NCBI GenBank assembly: GCA_016185145.1
Contig: JACPOB010000118.1
Coordinates: forward strand, 1 to 64,000
Direction of reading: 5' to 3'
Length of the DNA stretch: 64,000 bases
Source: Rhodospirillales bacterium
GTDB taxonomy: Bacteria; Pseudomonadota; Alphaproteobacteria; Reyranellales; Reyranellaceae
Part shown: positions 48,816-56,709 of the stretch, one piece after another
How the letters are laid out: every line of letters begins with the position of its first letter
Numbering within the stretch: position 1 is the first letter of the stretch
Position numbers and translations under genes: made by a program
Notes under the pieces: generated by a model
What the model saw: only the letters and a program-made list of their open reading frames with translations
What the model was told of the DNA's origin: nothing
Database searches by the model: none

Positions 48816-49427
48816 TTAAGCCGACCGCATCAGGTGTTCGGCGTCCTCGCTGAGATCGCCATTGGCGACCGCCGGCCGCGGCGGCCGCTCCGACGGGTTG
48901 CGCGCGATCAGCGGCGCCAGCTCGGAGAGCTCGATGAAGTCGTCGGCCTGGCGGCGCAGCTCGTCGGCCACCATCGGCGGCGAGGACTTGATGGTGCTGA
49001 CCACCGAGACCCGGAGGCCCTTGCGTTGCACGGCCTCGACCAGCCGGCGGAAGTCGCCGTCGCCGGAGAACAGGATCACATGGTCGAGGTGCTCGGCCAT
49101 CTCCAGCACGTCGATGGCGAGCTCGATGTCCATGTTGCCCTTGATCTTGCGGCGTCCCATGGCGTCGGTGAATTCCTTGGTCGGCTTGGTCACCATCGTG
49201 TAGCCGTTGTAGTCCAGCCAATCGATCAGCGGCCGGATCGGCGAATATTCCTGATCCTCGACCAGGGCGGTGTAGTAGTAGGCGCGGACCAGATGACCCT
49301 TCTCGCGGAACACCTTGAGCAGGCGGCGATAGTCGATGTCGAAGCCGAGCGCGCGGGCGGCGGAGTAGAGATTGGCACCGTCGATGAAGAGCGCGACACG
49401 CTCGTTCTCGTAGAAATTGCCTTTCAT
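48816..49427 (-). CDS. NYN-domain protein (LabA/DUF88 family)
   Basis: A 203-residue PIN-like nuclease-fold protein. The acidic active-site residues are in ALFIDGANLYSAARALGFDI, KGNMDIELAIDVLEMAE and ILFSGDGDFRRLVEAVQRKG. The NYN family is predicted to be a metal-dependent RNase; the LabA/Limkain-type members are widespread. A charged tail follows after residue 175. The ATG has AAAAAGGA upstream. It lies 6 bases from the uracil-DNA glycosylase gene and is probably co-transcribed with it; it is divergent from folK. The RNA target is unknown. Confidence 0.9.
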   Translation of the reverse strand: MKGNFYENERVALFIDGANLYSAARALGFDIDYRRLLKVFREKGHLVRAYYYTALVEDQEYSPIRPLIDWLDYNGYTMVTKPTKEFTDAMGRRKIKGNMDIELAIDVLEMAEHLDHVILFSGDGDFRRLVEAVQRKGLRVSVVSTIKSSPPMVADELRRQADDFIELSELAPLIARNPSERPPRPAVANGDLSEDAEHLMRSA

Positions 49428-49566
49428 GGCGGTTAATCCTTTTTCAGAATATGCGCAGAGGGAGCGAAAAAATTTATATAGCCGCAGGAGTTAAGTAACC
49501 CACACCCCTCCTACAGCATCTTAAGTCTAGGCTATTATCCCATAAATCACAAGGGCTTGGAGCCAT
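49428..49566. promoter_or_regulatory. AT-rich divergent promoter region between the NYN gene and folK
   Basis: This 139-bp gap is much less GC-rich than its surroundings. On the minus strand a TATAAA at about 49479-49474 precedes the NYN gene. On the plus strand TATTAT near 49532 could be the -10 of folK. Matching -35 elements are not clear. Confidence 0.5.
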
Positions 49567-50088
49567 TTGCTGGTGGAAAACGCTACACGACCACGGGTGT
49601 TCATCGCGCTCGGGGCAAATCTCGAGCACCCTGCATATGGGCCTCCGCGGCGGGCATTGGAGGCTGCGCTGGAGGAATTGGGCCGCCGGGGCATGGTCGT
49701 CCGCCAAGTCTCGCCCTGGTATCGGACGGCGCCCGTGCCGGCCTCGGACCAGCCTTGGTACGTCAACGCCGTGGCCGAGGTCGAGACCGACCTGCCGGCC
49801 GACTCGCTGCTGGCGCGCCTGCATGAGGTCGAGGATGCCTTCGGACGGGTCCGCACCGTGCCAAATGCAGCCCGCCTGATCGACCTCGATCTACTTGATT
49901 TTCATGGAGAAATTGCCGCTGGCGGACCGGGCCGGGCGATCCTGCCCCATCCCCGGATGGAGGGGCGGGCTTTCGTCCTGAAGCCGCTGGCCGATCTGGC
50001 GCCCGACTGGCGCCATCCAAGGACGGGCGCCTCGATTCAGGACTTGTTGGCCGCGCTTCCGGCTGATCAGGTCATCGAAAAGCTCTGA
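49567..50088 (+). CDS. folK: 2-amino-4-hydroxy-6-hydroxymethyldihydropteridine diphosphokinase
   Basis: A 173-residue HPPK of folate synthesis that transfers pyrophosphate from ATP to hydroxymethyldihydropterin. The N-terminal VFIALGANLEHPAYGPP, the SPWYRTAPVP loop, QPWYVNAVAEVET, and ARLIDLDLLDFHGEI (metal-binding DxD) followed by LPHPRMEGRAFVLKPL are the family signatures. The start is TTG at 49567 with GGAG 7-8 bases upstream; GTG at 49573 is an alternative. No other fol genes are next to it here. rpoZ follows. Confidence 0.92.
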   Translation: MLVENATRPRVFIALGANLEHPAYGPPRRALEAALEELGRRGMVVRQVSPWYRTAPVPASDQPWYVNAVAEVETDLPADSLLARLHEVEDAFGRVRTVPNAARLIDLDLLDFHGEIAAGGPGRAILPHPRMEGRAFVLKPLADLAPDWRHPRTGASIQDLLAALPADQVIEKL

Positions 50089-50107
50089 TATCTGCCCTCT
50101 TCCACCG

Positions 50108-50124
50108 CCCCCGTCATACGGGGG
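50108..50124. terminator. Hairpin between folK and rpoZ
   Basis: CCCCCGT-CAT-ACGGGGG is a perfect 7-bp stem with a 3-base loop, 20 bases after the folK stop and upstream of the rpoZ promoter. No T-run follows directly, though TCTTTT lies 20 bases on. Confidence 0.4.
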
Positions 50125-50139
50125 AGGTGATATGATGGC

Positions 50140-50167
50140 TTGTCTTTTAGGGACGGCCGCGTATAAC
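50140..50167 (+). promoter_or_regulatory. Promoter candidate for rpoZ
   Basis: TTGTCT at 50140-50145 and TATAAC at 50162-50167 with a 16-base spacer fit a housekeeping promoter, about 30 bases before the rpoZ start. Confidence 0.55.
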
Positions 50168-50196
50168 CGCCCGCTCCCGGGAAACCAGAGGTCCGT

Positions 50197-50559
50197 ATGG
50201 CCCGCGTCACCGTCGAAGACTGCATCCTGCAGGTACCCAACCGTTTCGAGCTCGTCATGTTCGCCGCCCAGCGCGCGCGCGACATCTCGGCCGGCGCCCA
50301 GATCACGCTCGATCGCGACCGCGACAAGAACCCCGTCGTGGCGCTGCGCGAGATTGCCGAGACCAAGCTCGACCAGGCGATCCTGAAGGACTCGCTGATC
50401 TCCGGCATGCAGAAGCACGCCGACATCGACAAGCCGGAAGAGGTCAACGAGATGGCCGAGCTCGAGCAGGAGCTCGCCGCCGCGCTGGCCCAGGGCGGCG
50501 CCGAAGCCGCCCAGCCCAAGGCCCTGCCGATGGCCGAGGAAGACGACATCGTCGAGTAG
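50197..50559 (+). CDS. rpoZ: DNA-directed RNA polymerase subunit omega
   Basis: A 120-residue omega subunit. ARVTVEDCILQVPNRFELVMFAAQRARDIS and VALREIAETKLDQAILKDSLI are the conserved helices that clasp the beta-prime C terminus. The acidic tail (PMAEEDDIVE) is typical of alphaproteobacterial omega. The rpoZ-rsh neighbourhood is conserved, and in Proteobacteria omega also forms part of the ppGpp binding site, so the pairing with rsh is meaningful. It has its own promoter upstream. Confidence 0.95.
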   Translation: MARVTVEDCILQVPNRFELVMFAAQRARDISAGAQITLDRDRDKNPVVALREIAETKLDQAILKDSLISGMQKHADIDKPEEVNEMAELEQELAAALAQGGAEAAQPKALPMAEEDDIVE

Positions 50560-50616
50560 GCATCTTGCCATTAGCTGGATTGAGCCCAGCTATTCGCGCA
50601 AACAGCATGGAGTGAG

Positions 50617-50647
50617 CGCAATCGTCCCCATATAATGGACGATTGCG
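50617..50647. promoter_or_regulatory. Inverted repeat around a -10 element directly before rsh
   Basis: CGCAATCGTCC (50617-50627) and GGACGATTGCG (50637-50647) are a perfect 11-bp inverted repeat. The 9-base spacer holds TATAAT at 50631-50636. The right arm ends on the base before the rsh ATG. It may be an operator over a promoter, or an mRNA hairpin that touches the start codon. Confidence 0.65.
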
Positions 50648-52831
50648 ATGATTCGTCAGTTCGAACTCGTTGAGCGCGTGCAGTCCTACGATCCGGATGC
50701 GGACGAGGAGATGCTGAACCGCGCCTACGTCTATGGCCTGAAGAAGCACGGCACCCAGCTGCGCGCCTCGGGCGACCCCTATTTCTCCCATCCCGTCGAG
50801 GTCGCCGGCATCCTGGCCGAGATGAAGCTGGATACGGCCTCGATCGTCACAGGCCTGCTGCACGACACGATCGAGGACACCGACGCCACGCGCGAGGAGA
50901 TCGCCGGCCTTTTCGGCGAGAACGTCGCCCGCCTGGTCGACGGCGTCACCAAGCTCAGCCGGCTGGAAGTGCAGTCCGAGAGCACCAAGGAAGCCGAGAA
51001 CCTGCGCAAGCTCGTTCTGGCGATGTCGTCCGATATCCGCGTGCTGCTGGTCAAGCTCGCCGACCGCCTGCACAACATGCGCACGCTGCACCACATCAAG
51101 GATCCGGCACGGCGCCGCCGCATCGCCCTCGAGACCATGGACCTCTACGCGCCGCTCGCCTCCCGCATCGGCATGGAGAAGGTCAAGCGCGAGCTGGAGG
51201 AGCTCGCCTTCGCCGAGCTCAATCCCGACGGCCGCGCCTCGGTGCAAGCGCGCCAGGGCTACCTGCGCGAGCGCGGCGAGCGGCTGGTGCCGGAGATCGA
51301 GGCCGAGCTGGTCAAGACGCTGAAGGAGGGCGGGCTCGAGGCGCAGGTCTCGGGCCGAGAGAAGACGCCCTATTCGATCTGGCGCAAGATGCAGAACAAG
51401 AACGTCTCGTTCGAGCAGCTTGCCGACATCATGGCGTTCCGCGTCATCGTCACCGACGTCACGCAGTGCTACCAGGCGCTCGGCCTGCTGCACGGCCGCT
51501 ACCAGGTGATCCCGGGCCGCTTCAAGGACTACATCTCGGTCCCCAAGCCCAACGGCTACCGCTCGCTGCACACCGGTGTCATCGGCCCGCTGGGCCAGCG
51601 AATCGAAATCCAGATCCGCACCGAGGAGATGCAGGACCAGGCCGAGCGTGGCGTCGCGGCCCACTGGATCTACAAGGAGGGCGGGCCGTCCACGGACGCC
51701 CCGCAATACGCCTGGCTGCGCAGCCTGATAGAAATCCTCGACAAGGCGCCCAACGCGGAAGAATTCCTCGAGCACACCAAGCTCGAGATGTTCCACGACC
51801 AGGTGTTCTGCTTCACGCCCAAGGGCAAGCTGATCGCTCTCCCGAAGGGCGCGACGCCGATCGACTTCGCCTACGCCGTGCACAGCCAGGTCGGCGACAC
51901 CTGCGTCGGCTCGAAGATCAACGGCCGCATGCTGCCGCTGCGCACGCAGCTCGCCAACGGCGACCAGGTCGAGATCATCACGTCCAAGGCGCAGACGCCG
52001 TCGCCGACCTGGGAGCGCTTCGTCGTCACCGGCAAGGCCAAGGCGGCCATCCGCCGCTTCATCCGCACGCGCCAGCGCGAGCAGTACCTGCAGCTCGGCA
52101 AGTCGCTGCTCGACAAGACCTTCCACGAGGAGGGCTACGAGGTTACCGAGAAGGGCCTCGACGGCGTGCGCGCCAACTTCAAGCAGGCCACGACCGACGA
52201 CCTGATCGCCGCCGTCGGCGCGGGTCTCATCACGTCGCGCGAGGTGATGACCGCGGTCTATCCCGGCCTCAAGCAGCCGCAGCGCAAGGACGGCGGCGCC
52301 GACGTCGTGCCGATCTCGCGCGCGCGCAACAAGGCGGCGGCCGACGCCGCCAAAGCCAAGAAGGACGCCGCCGGCGGGCAGATCGCGATTCGCGGGCTGA
52401 TCCCCGGCATGGCGGTGCATTTTGCGCGCTGCTGCCATCCGCTGCCGGGCGACCGCATTGTCGGCATCATCACCACCGGCAAGGGTGTGACCATCCACAC
52501 CATCGACTGCGCCACGCTGGAAAGCTTCTCGGAGGCGCCCGAGCGCTGGATCGACGTCGGCTGGGATTCGGTCACCGAGGGGACGCCCGGCGTCTATACC
52601 GGCCGCCTCAAGGTCACGGTCGCCAACCAGCCGGGCAGCCTCTCCAAGCTCTCGACGGTGATCGCGCGCCACGAGGGCAACATCTCCAACCTGCGCATCG
52701 TCAACCGGTCGATGGATTTCTTCGACATGGTGATCGACGTCGAGGTCAACGACGTGAAGCACCTCGCCAACATCACCGCGGCGCTCCGCGCCACCCCCGC
52801 GATCAATGCGGTCGAGCGTGCGCGGAATTGA
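50648..52831 (+). CDS. rsh: Bifunctional (p)ppGpp synthetase/hydrolase
   Basis: A 727-residue Rsh (RelA/SpoT homologue) that makes and breaks the alarmone (p)ppGpp. The hydrolase HD domain has YFSHPVEVAGIL (His48) and LLHDTIEDTDAT (His72-Asp73). The synthetase domain has ADIMAFRVIVTDV and GRFKDYISVPKPNGYRSLHT. A TGS domain (FTPKGKLIALPKGATPIDFA) follows near residue 385, then a zinc-finger-like region (HFARCCHPLPGD) and a C-terminal ACT domain (PGSLSKLSTVIARHEGNI). Both catalytic sites appear intact. No ribosome binding site is evident because the inverted repeat abuts the ATG. Confidence 0.95.
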   Translation: MIRQFELVERVQSYDPDADEEMLNRAYVYGLKKHGTQLRASGDPYFSHPVEVAGILAEMKLDTASIVTGLLHDTIEDTDATREEIAGLFGENVARLVDGVTKLSRLEVQSESTKEAENLRKLVLAMSSDIRVLLVKLADRLHNMRTLHHIKDPARRRRIALETMDLYAPLASRIGMEKVKRELEELAFAELNPDGRASVQARQGYLRERGERLVPEIEAELVKTLKEGGLEAQVSGREKTPYSIWRKMQNKNVSFEQLADIMAFRVIVTDVTQCYQALGLLHGRYQVIPGRFKDYISVPKPNGYRSLHTGVIGPLGQRIEIQIRTEEMQDQAERGVAAHWIYKEGGPSTDAPQYAWLRSLIEILDKAPNAEEFLEHTKLEMFHDQVFCFTPKGKLIALPKGATPIDFAYAVHSQVGDTCVGSKINGRMLPLRTQLANGDQVEIITSKAQTPSPTWERFVVTGKAKAAIRRFIRTRQREQYLQLGKSLLDKTFHEEGYEVTEKGLDGVRANFKQATTDDLIAAVGAGLITSREVMTAVYPGLKQPQRKDGGADVVPISRARNKAAADAAKAKKDAAGGQIAIRGLIPGMAVHFARCCHPLPGDRIVGIITTGKGVTIHTIDCATLESFSEAPERWIDVGWDSVTEGTPGVYTGRLKVTVANQPGSLSKLSTVIARHEGNISNLRIVNRSMDFFDMVIDVEVNDVKHLANITAALRATPAINAVERARN

Positions 52832-52942
52832 TGAAATTCGAATCGATGGCGCTGCTACACTTCATGCTCTTCTCCCCCCTTGGGGTAGAGGAGTCTGAAA
52901 GAGAAGATCAAAGAAAATAACGAAAGAAGAAAGTAACGAGTA

Positions 52943-53707
52943 ATGCCCGCGCTTCCCTATCAACGCCTCGGTGTCAACATCGACCACGTCGCCACCGTGC
53001 GTAACGCGCGCGGCACGCCGACGCCCGACCCGTTGCGCGCCGCCCATCTCGCCGCCAAGGCCGGCGCCGACGGCATCACCGCGCATCTGCGCGAGGACCG
53101 CCGGCACATCGTCGACGACGACATCGCCCGCCTGAAGGACGCGATCGAGCTGCCGCTCAACTTCGAGATGGCGGCGACCGAGGAGATGGTGGCGATTGCG
53201 CTGCGCCATCGCCCGCATGCCGCCTGCATCGTGCCGGAGAAGCGCGAGGAGCGGACCACCGAGGGCGGGCTCGACGCGGTCGGCCAGCACAATCACCTGA
53301 AGCCCCTGGTCGCGCGTCTCGGCGATGCCGGCATCCGCGTCTCGCTGTTCATCGAGGCCGACCCGCGCCAGCTCGAGATGGCGGTGCAGCTCGGCGCGCC
53401 GGTCGTCGAATTGCACACCGGCCGCTATTGCGAGATCGAGGGCGCCGAGCGCGAGGCGGAGCTTTTGCGCATCCAGAAGGCCGCGGCGCATTGCCAGCAG
53501 CTCGGCCTCGAATGCCACGCCGGCCACGGCCTGAACTACGAGAACGTCGGCCCCATTGCCGCCATCGCCAACGTGCGCGAGCTCAATATCGGCCACTTCC
53601 TGATCGGCGAGGCGATCTTCGTCGGGCTGGAGCCCGCGATCCGCGAGATGCGCCGCCTGATGGATGCCGCGCGGTCGGGAGCCGCCCAAGTTAGAGGCCA
53701 GGCGTGA
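52943..53707 (+). CDS. pdxJ: Pyridoxine 5'-phosphate synthase
   Basis: A 254-residue TIM-barrel enzyme that condenses 1-deoxyxylulose 5-phosphate with 3-amino-1-hydroxyacetone phosphate to pyridoxine phosphate. Signatures are LGVNIDHVATVRNARGT, GADGITAHLREDRRHI, LNFEMAATEEM, AACIVPEKREERTTEGG and the phosphate site AGHGLNYENV. The gene is coupled to acpS by a GTGA overlap, a classic arrangement. The 111 bp before it hold a short CCCCCCTTGGGG-type hairpin and A/G-rich sequence but no clear promoter. Confidence 0.95.
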   Translation: MPALPYQRLGVNIDHVATVRNARGTPTPDPLRAAHLAAKAGADGITAHLREDRRHIVDDDIARLKDAIELPLNFEMAATEEMVAIALRHRPHAACIVPEKREERTTEGGLDAVGQHNHLKPLVARLGDAGIRVSLFIEADPRQLEMAVQLGAPVVELHTGRYCEIEGAEREAELLRIQKAAAHCQQLGLECHAGHGLNYENVGPIAAIANVRELNIGHFLIGEAIFVGLEPAIREMRRLMDAARSGAAQVRGQA

Positions 53708-54105
53708 TCATCGGGCTGGGCAACGACCTTTGCGACATCAGACGGATCGAGAAATCCCTAGAGCGCTTCGGCGACCGCTTCGTGCAGCGCGTCTTCACCG
53801 AGGTCGAGCAGAAGCGCTCCGAAGGCCGGGCGACACGGGCCGCGAGCTATGCCAAGCGCTTCGCCGCCAAGGAGGCCTGCGCCAAGGCGCTGGGCACCGG
53901 GCTGCGCCGCGGCGTGTTCTGGCGGGACATGGGCGTCATCAACCAGCGCGGCGGCAAGCCGACCATGGCCCTGACCGGCGGGGCGCTGGCCCGCTTGGCT
54001 GAGATCACGCCGGCCGGAATGTCGCCGCAAATCGACCTGACTTTGACCGACGAGTATCCCATGGCACAGGCGATCGTGATCATTTCGGCGGTTCCCAGGC
54101 CATGA
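53704..54105 (+). CDS. acpS: Holo-[acyl-carrier-protein] synthase
   Basis: A 133-residue phosphopantetheinyl transferase that charges acyl carrier protein. IIGLGNDLCDIRRIEKSLERFG carries the first magnesium ligand (Asp), and YAKRFAAKEACAKALGTGLR the glutamate and lysine of the active site. MAQAIVIISA is the usual C-terminal strand. The start is GTG, overlapping the pdxJ stop by 4 bases. Confidence 0.95.
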   Translation: MIIGLGNDLCDIRRIEKSLERFGDRFVQRVFTEVEQKRSEGRATRAASYAKRFAAKEACAKALGTGLRRGVFWRDMGVINQRGGKPTMALTGGALARLAEITPAGMSPQIDLTLTDEYPMAQAIVIISAVPRP

Positions 54106-54213
54106 AGCACTCTAAATACTTGATTCTGCAGCGCTCCCATGTCGCGGCGGGGGTGGGAGAGACAGCCGCCCCGTGCCCTGCTACAGGAGCGGCTCGTTTG
54201 GACTGGTACGGCG

Positions 54214-55038
54214 ATGACGGACGTGGCTGAACGGCGAAAGCGTGGGCAGGAGAAGGCGGGCGGCTGGGGCGAAACCATCCGGACGGTGGTCTATGCCGTC
54301 CTGATTGCGCTGGTCGTGCGCACCTTCGCTATCGAGCCGTTCAATATCCCCTCGGGCTCGATGATCCCGACCCTGCTGGTCGGCGATTACCTGTTCGTCT
54401 CGAAGTACTCCTACGGCTACAGCAAGCATTCGTTCCCGTTCTCGATGGGCATGTTCCCGGGCCGTATCTTCGGTTCGCCGCCCGAGCGCGGCGACGTCGC
54501 GGTGTTCAAGTATCCCGGCGACCAGGGGCAGGGGCTGAACCGCACCGATTACATCAAGCGCATCGTCGGGATGCCGGGCGACCGCATCCAGGTGACCAAC
54601 GGCGTGCTGCACATCAACGGCCAGGCGGTCGAGCGCATGCGCATCGGCGACTACGTCAAGGGCGCCAACGGCCACTACCAGAAGGGCACGCTCTATCGCG
54701 AAACCCTGCCCAACGGCCGCAGCTACACCGTGCTCGAGTACACCGACAACGGCATGGCCGACAATACGCCGGAGTTCCTGGTGCCGGCCGGCAACTACTT
54801 CGTCATGGGAGACAACCGCGACGATTCGCTCGACAGCCGAACGCGGCTGATGCTGCGCGACTTCTCGGGCGCGACGCGCGATCGCGACCAGCTCGGGTGG
54901 TACGTGCCGTCCGAGAACCTGGTCGGCCGCGCCGAGTTCATCTTCTTCTCGCACGATCCGTCGGCCGCCGGCTGGCTGGAGCCGTGGAAATGGCCAACAG
55001 CGATCCGCTTCAGCCGCTTCTTCCAGGCCATCCACTGA
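54214..55038 (+). CDS. lepB: Signal peptidase I
   Basis: A 274-residue membrane serine protease that removes Sec signal peptides. One N-terminal helix (TVVYAVLIALVVRTFAI) is followed by the catalytic serine in FNIPSGSMIPTLLVGDYL and the catalytic lysine in DYIKRIVGMPGDRI. The C-terminal GNYFVMGDNRDDSLDSR is box E. The ATG at 54214 (MTDVAERRKR) matches family starts; the frame is open to 54139. The neighbourhood acpS-lepB-rnc-era is conserved. The preceding 108 bp show no obvious promoter. Confidence 0.95.
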   Translation: MTDVAERRKRGQEKAGGWGETIRTVVYAVLIALVVRTFAIEPFNIPSGSMIPTLLVGDYLFVSKYSYGYSKHSFPFSMGMFPGRIFGSPPERGDVAVFKYPGDQGQGLNRTDYIKRIVGMPGDRIQVTNGVLHINGQAVERMRIGDYVKGANGHYQKGTLYRETLPNGRSYTVLEYTDNGMADNTPEFLVPAGNYFVMGDNRDDSLDSRTRLMLRDFSGATRDRDQLGWYVPSENLVGRAEFIFFSHDPSAAGWLEPWKWPTAIRFSRFFQAIH

Positions 55039-55049
55039 AGGCCGACCCC

Positions 55050-55745
55050 GTGACTCCGGGCGACGTCGATCTCGCGTCGCTGAGCGACAGGCTCGGGCAT
55101 TCCTTCAAGCGCGCCGAGCTTGCCGTCGAGGCGCTGACCCATCGCGGCACCCTCGACAAGCGCCCCGACCTGAAGGCGGCCTTCCCGCACGGCAACGAAC
55201 GCCTGGAATTCCTGGGTGACCGGGTGCTGTCGCTTGCCATGGCCGATCTTCTCTTGCGCCGCTTCCCCAACGAGCGCGAGGGCCAGCTCGCACGCCGCCA
55301 TGCCGCCCTGGTGAGCGCCCGCACCCTGGGTGAGATCGCCGAGGCGATCGGGCTGCGCGAGCACCGCATCGCCTACCGTGGCGCGCCCAAGGCGACGCCC
55401 ACCATCCTGGCCGACATGCTGGAGGCGCTCCTGGGCGCGATCTTCGTCGACGCGGGCTTCGAGGCGGCGGCTGCCATCATCGAGCGCCTGTGGGGCGAGC
55501 GGCTGGGCAGCCAGCATCCGGCGCCGCGCCCGCCCAAGACGCAGCTGCAGGAATGGGCCCAGGGCCGCGGGCTGGCGTTGCCGTCCTACAAGCAGATCGG
55601 CCGCGAGGGCACCGAGCACGAGCCGGTGTTCCTGGTCGAGGTGACCGTCGGCAAGCTGTCGCCGGCGCAGGGACGCGGGCTCACCAAGCGTGAGGCGGAG
55701 AGTGCGGCGGCCACACTCATGCTCGAACAGTTGAGCAAGACATGA
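55050..55745 (+). CDS. rnc: Ribonuclease III
   Basis: A 231-residue double-strand-specific endoribonuclease that processes rRNA and mRNA. The catalytic signature is HGNERLEFLGDRVLSLAMADLL, and the second metal-binding set is PTILADMLEALLGAIFVDAG. The C-terminal double-stranded RNA-binding domain has PKTQLQEWAQGRGLALPSY and GLTKREAESAAATLMLEQL. GTG 55050 with GAAGG upstream gives the standard length; ATG 54990, inside lepB, would add 20 residues. The stop overlaps era as ATGA. Confidence 0.93.
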   Translation: MTPGDVDLASLSDRLGHSFKRAELAVEALTHRGTLDKRPDLKAAFPHGNERLEFLGDRVLSLAMADLLLRRFPNEREGQLARRHAALVSARTLGEIAEAIGLREHRIAYRGAPKATPTILADMLEALLGAIFVDAGFEAAAAIIERLWGERLGSQHPAPRPPKTQLQEWAQGRGLALPSYKQIGREGTEHEPVFLVEVTVGKLSPAQGRGLTKREAESAAATLMLEQLSKT

Positions 55746-56674
55746 GCGAACAGCGCACGCGCGCCGGCTTCGCCGCCATCGTCGGCGCGCCCAACGCCGG
55801 CAAGTCGACCTTGGTCAACGCCCTGGTCGGCTCGAAGGTCTCGATCGTCTCGCCCAAGGTGCAGACCACGCGCATGCGCGTCATCGGCATCGCCATGACC
55901 GATCTTCCCAATGATGGGCCCGACGGCTCGCGCGCGCAGGTCGTGCTGGTCGACACGCCCGGCATCTTCCGCATCGCCAAGCGCCGGCTGGAGCGCGCCA
56001 TGGTCGCCGCCGCCTGGCAAGGCGCCGACGATGCCGACCTGGTGGCGTTGGTGGTCGATGCCGAGCGCGGCCTCGGGCCGGAGACCGCGGCCATCATCGA
56101 GCGGCTGAAGGACCAAAAGGCGCCGCGCTTCCTGATCCTGAACAAGATCGACCTGGTGGCGCGCGAAAAGCTTCTGTCGCTCACGGCAGAGATCAATGCG
56201 CGGCTGCCGTTCGAGCGCACCTTCATGGTGAGCGCGCTGAAGCAGGACGGCGTGAAGGACATCCTCACGACCCTGGCTGCGGCGCTGCCCGCCGGCCCGT
56301 TCCTCTATCCCGAGGACCAGGCCGCCGACCTGCCGCTGCGCCTGCTGGCGGCCGAGGTGACGCGCGAGCAGGTCTTCCTGCAGCTCCACCAGGAGCTGCC
56401 CTACGAGGCCGCGGTCGAAACCGAAAAGTGGGAAGACCGACCCGACGGCAGCACGCGCATCGAGCAGACCATCCATGTCCAGCGCGAAGGCCAGCGCGCC
56501 ATCGTGCTGGGCAAGGGCGGCTCGAAGATCAAGCAGATCGGCGCCCGCGCCCGCCACGAGCTTTCGCAGATGCTGGAGCGGCCGGTGCACCTCTTCTTGC
56601 ATGTGAAGGTGAGCGAGCGCTGGGCCGACGATCCGGCGCACTATCGCGCGATCGGCTTGGACTACGAGCCCTGA
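55742..56674 (+). CDS. era: GTPase Era
   Basis: A 310-residue GTPase for 30S ribosome assembly. The G motifs are GAPNAGKSTLVNALVG (G1), VDTPGIF (G3) and LNKIDLV (G4). The C-terminal KH domain has ERTFMVSALKQDG before it and QREGQRAIVLGKGGSKIKQIG as its RNA-binding loop, which contacts the 3' end of 16S rRNA. A short insertion (TDLPNDGPDGSRAQ) lies between G2 and G3. It is the last gene of the lepB-rnc-era run; recO, which often follows, is absent. It converges on the dadA-like gene with 35 bp between. Confidence 0.95.
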   Translation: MSEQRTRAGFAAIVGAPNAGKSTLVNALVGSKVSIVSPKVQTTRMRVIGIAMTDLPNDGPDGSRAQVVLVDTPGIFRIAKRRLERAMVAAAWQGADDADLVALVVDAERGLGPETAAIIERLKDQKAPRFLILNKIDLVAREKLLSLTAEINARLPFERTFMVSALKQDGVKDILTTLAAALPAGPFLYPEDQAADLPLRLLAAEVTREQVFLQLHQELPYEAAVETEKWEDRPDGSTRIEQTIHVQREGQRAIVLGKGGSKIKQIGARARHELSQMLERPVHLFLHVKVSERWADDPAHYRAIGLDYEP

Positions 56675-56709
56675 CGGCGCGCGGACCTCGGGGTCCGCTC
56701 TGGCCGCGA

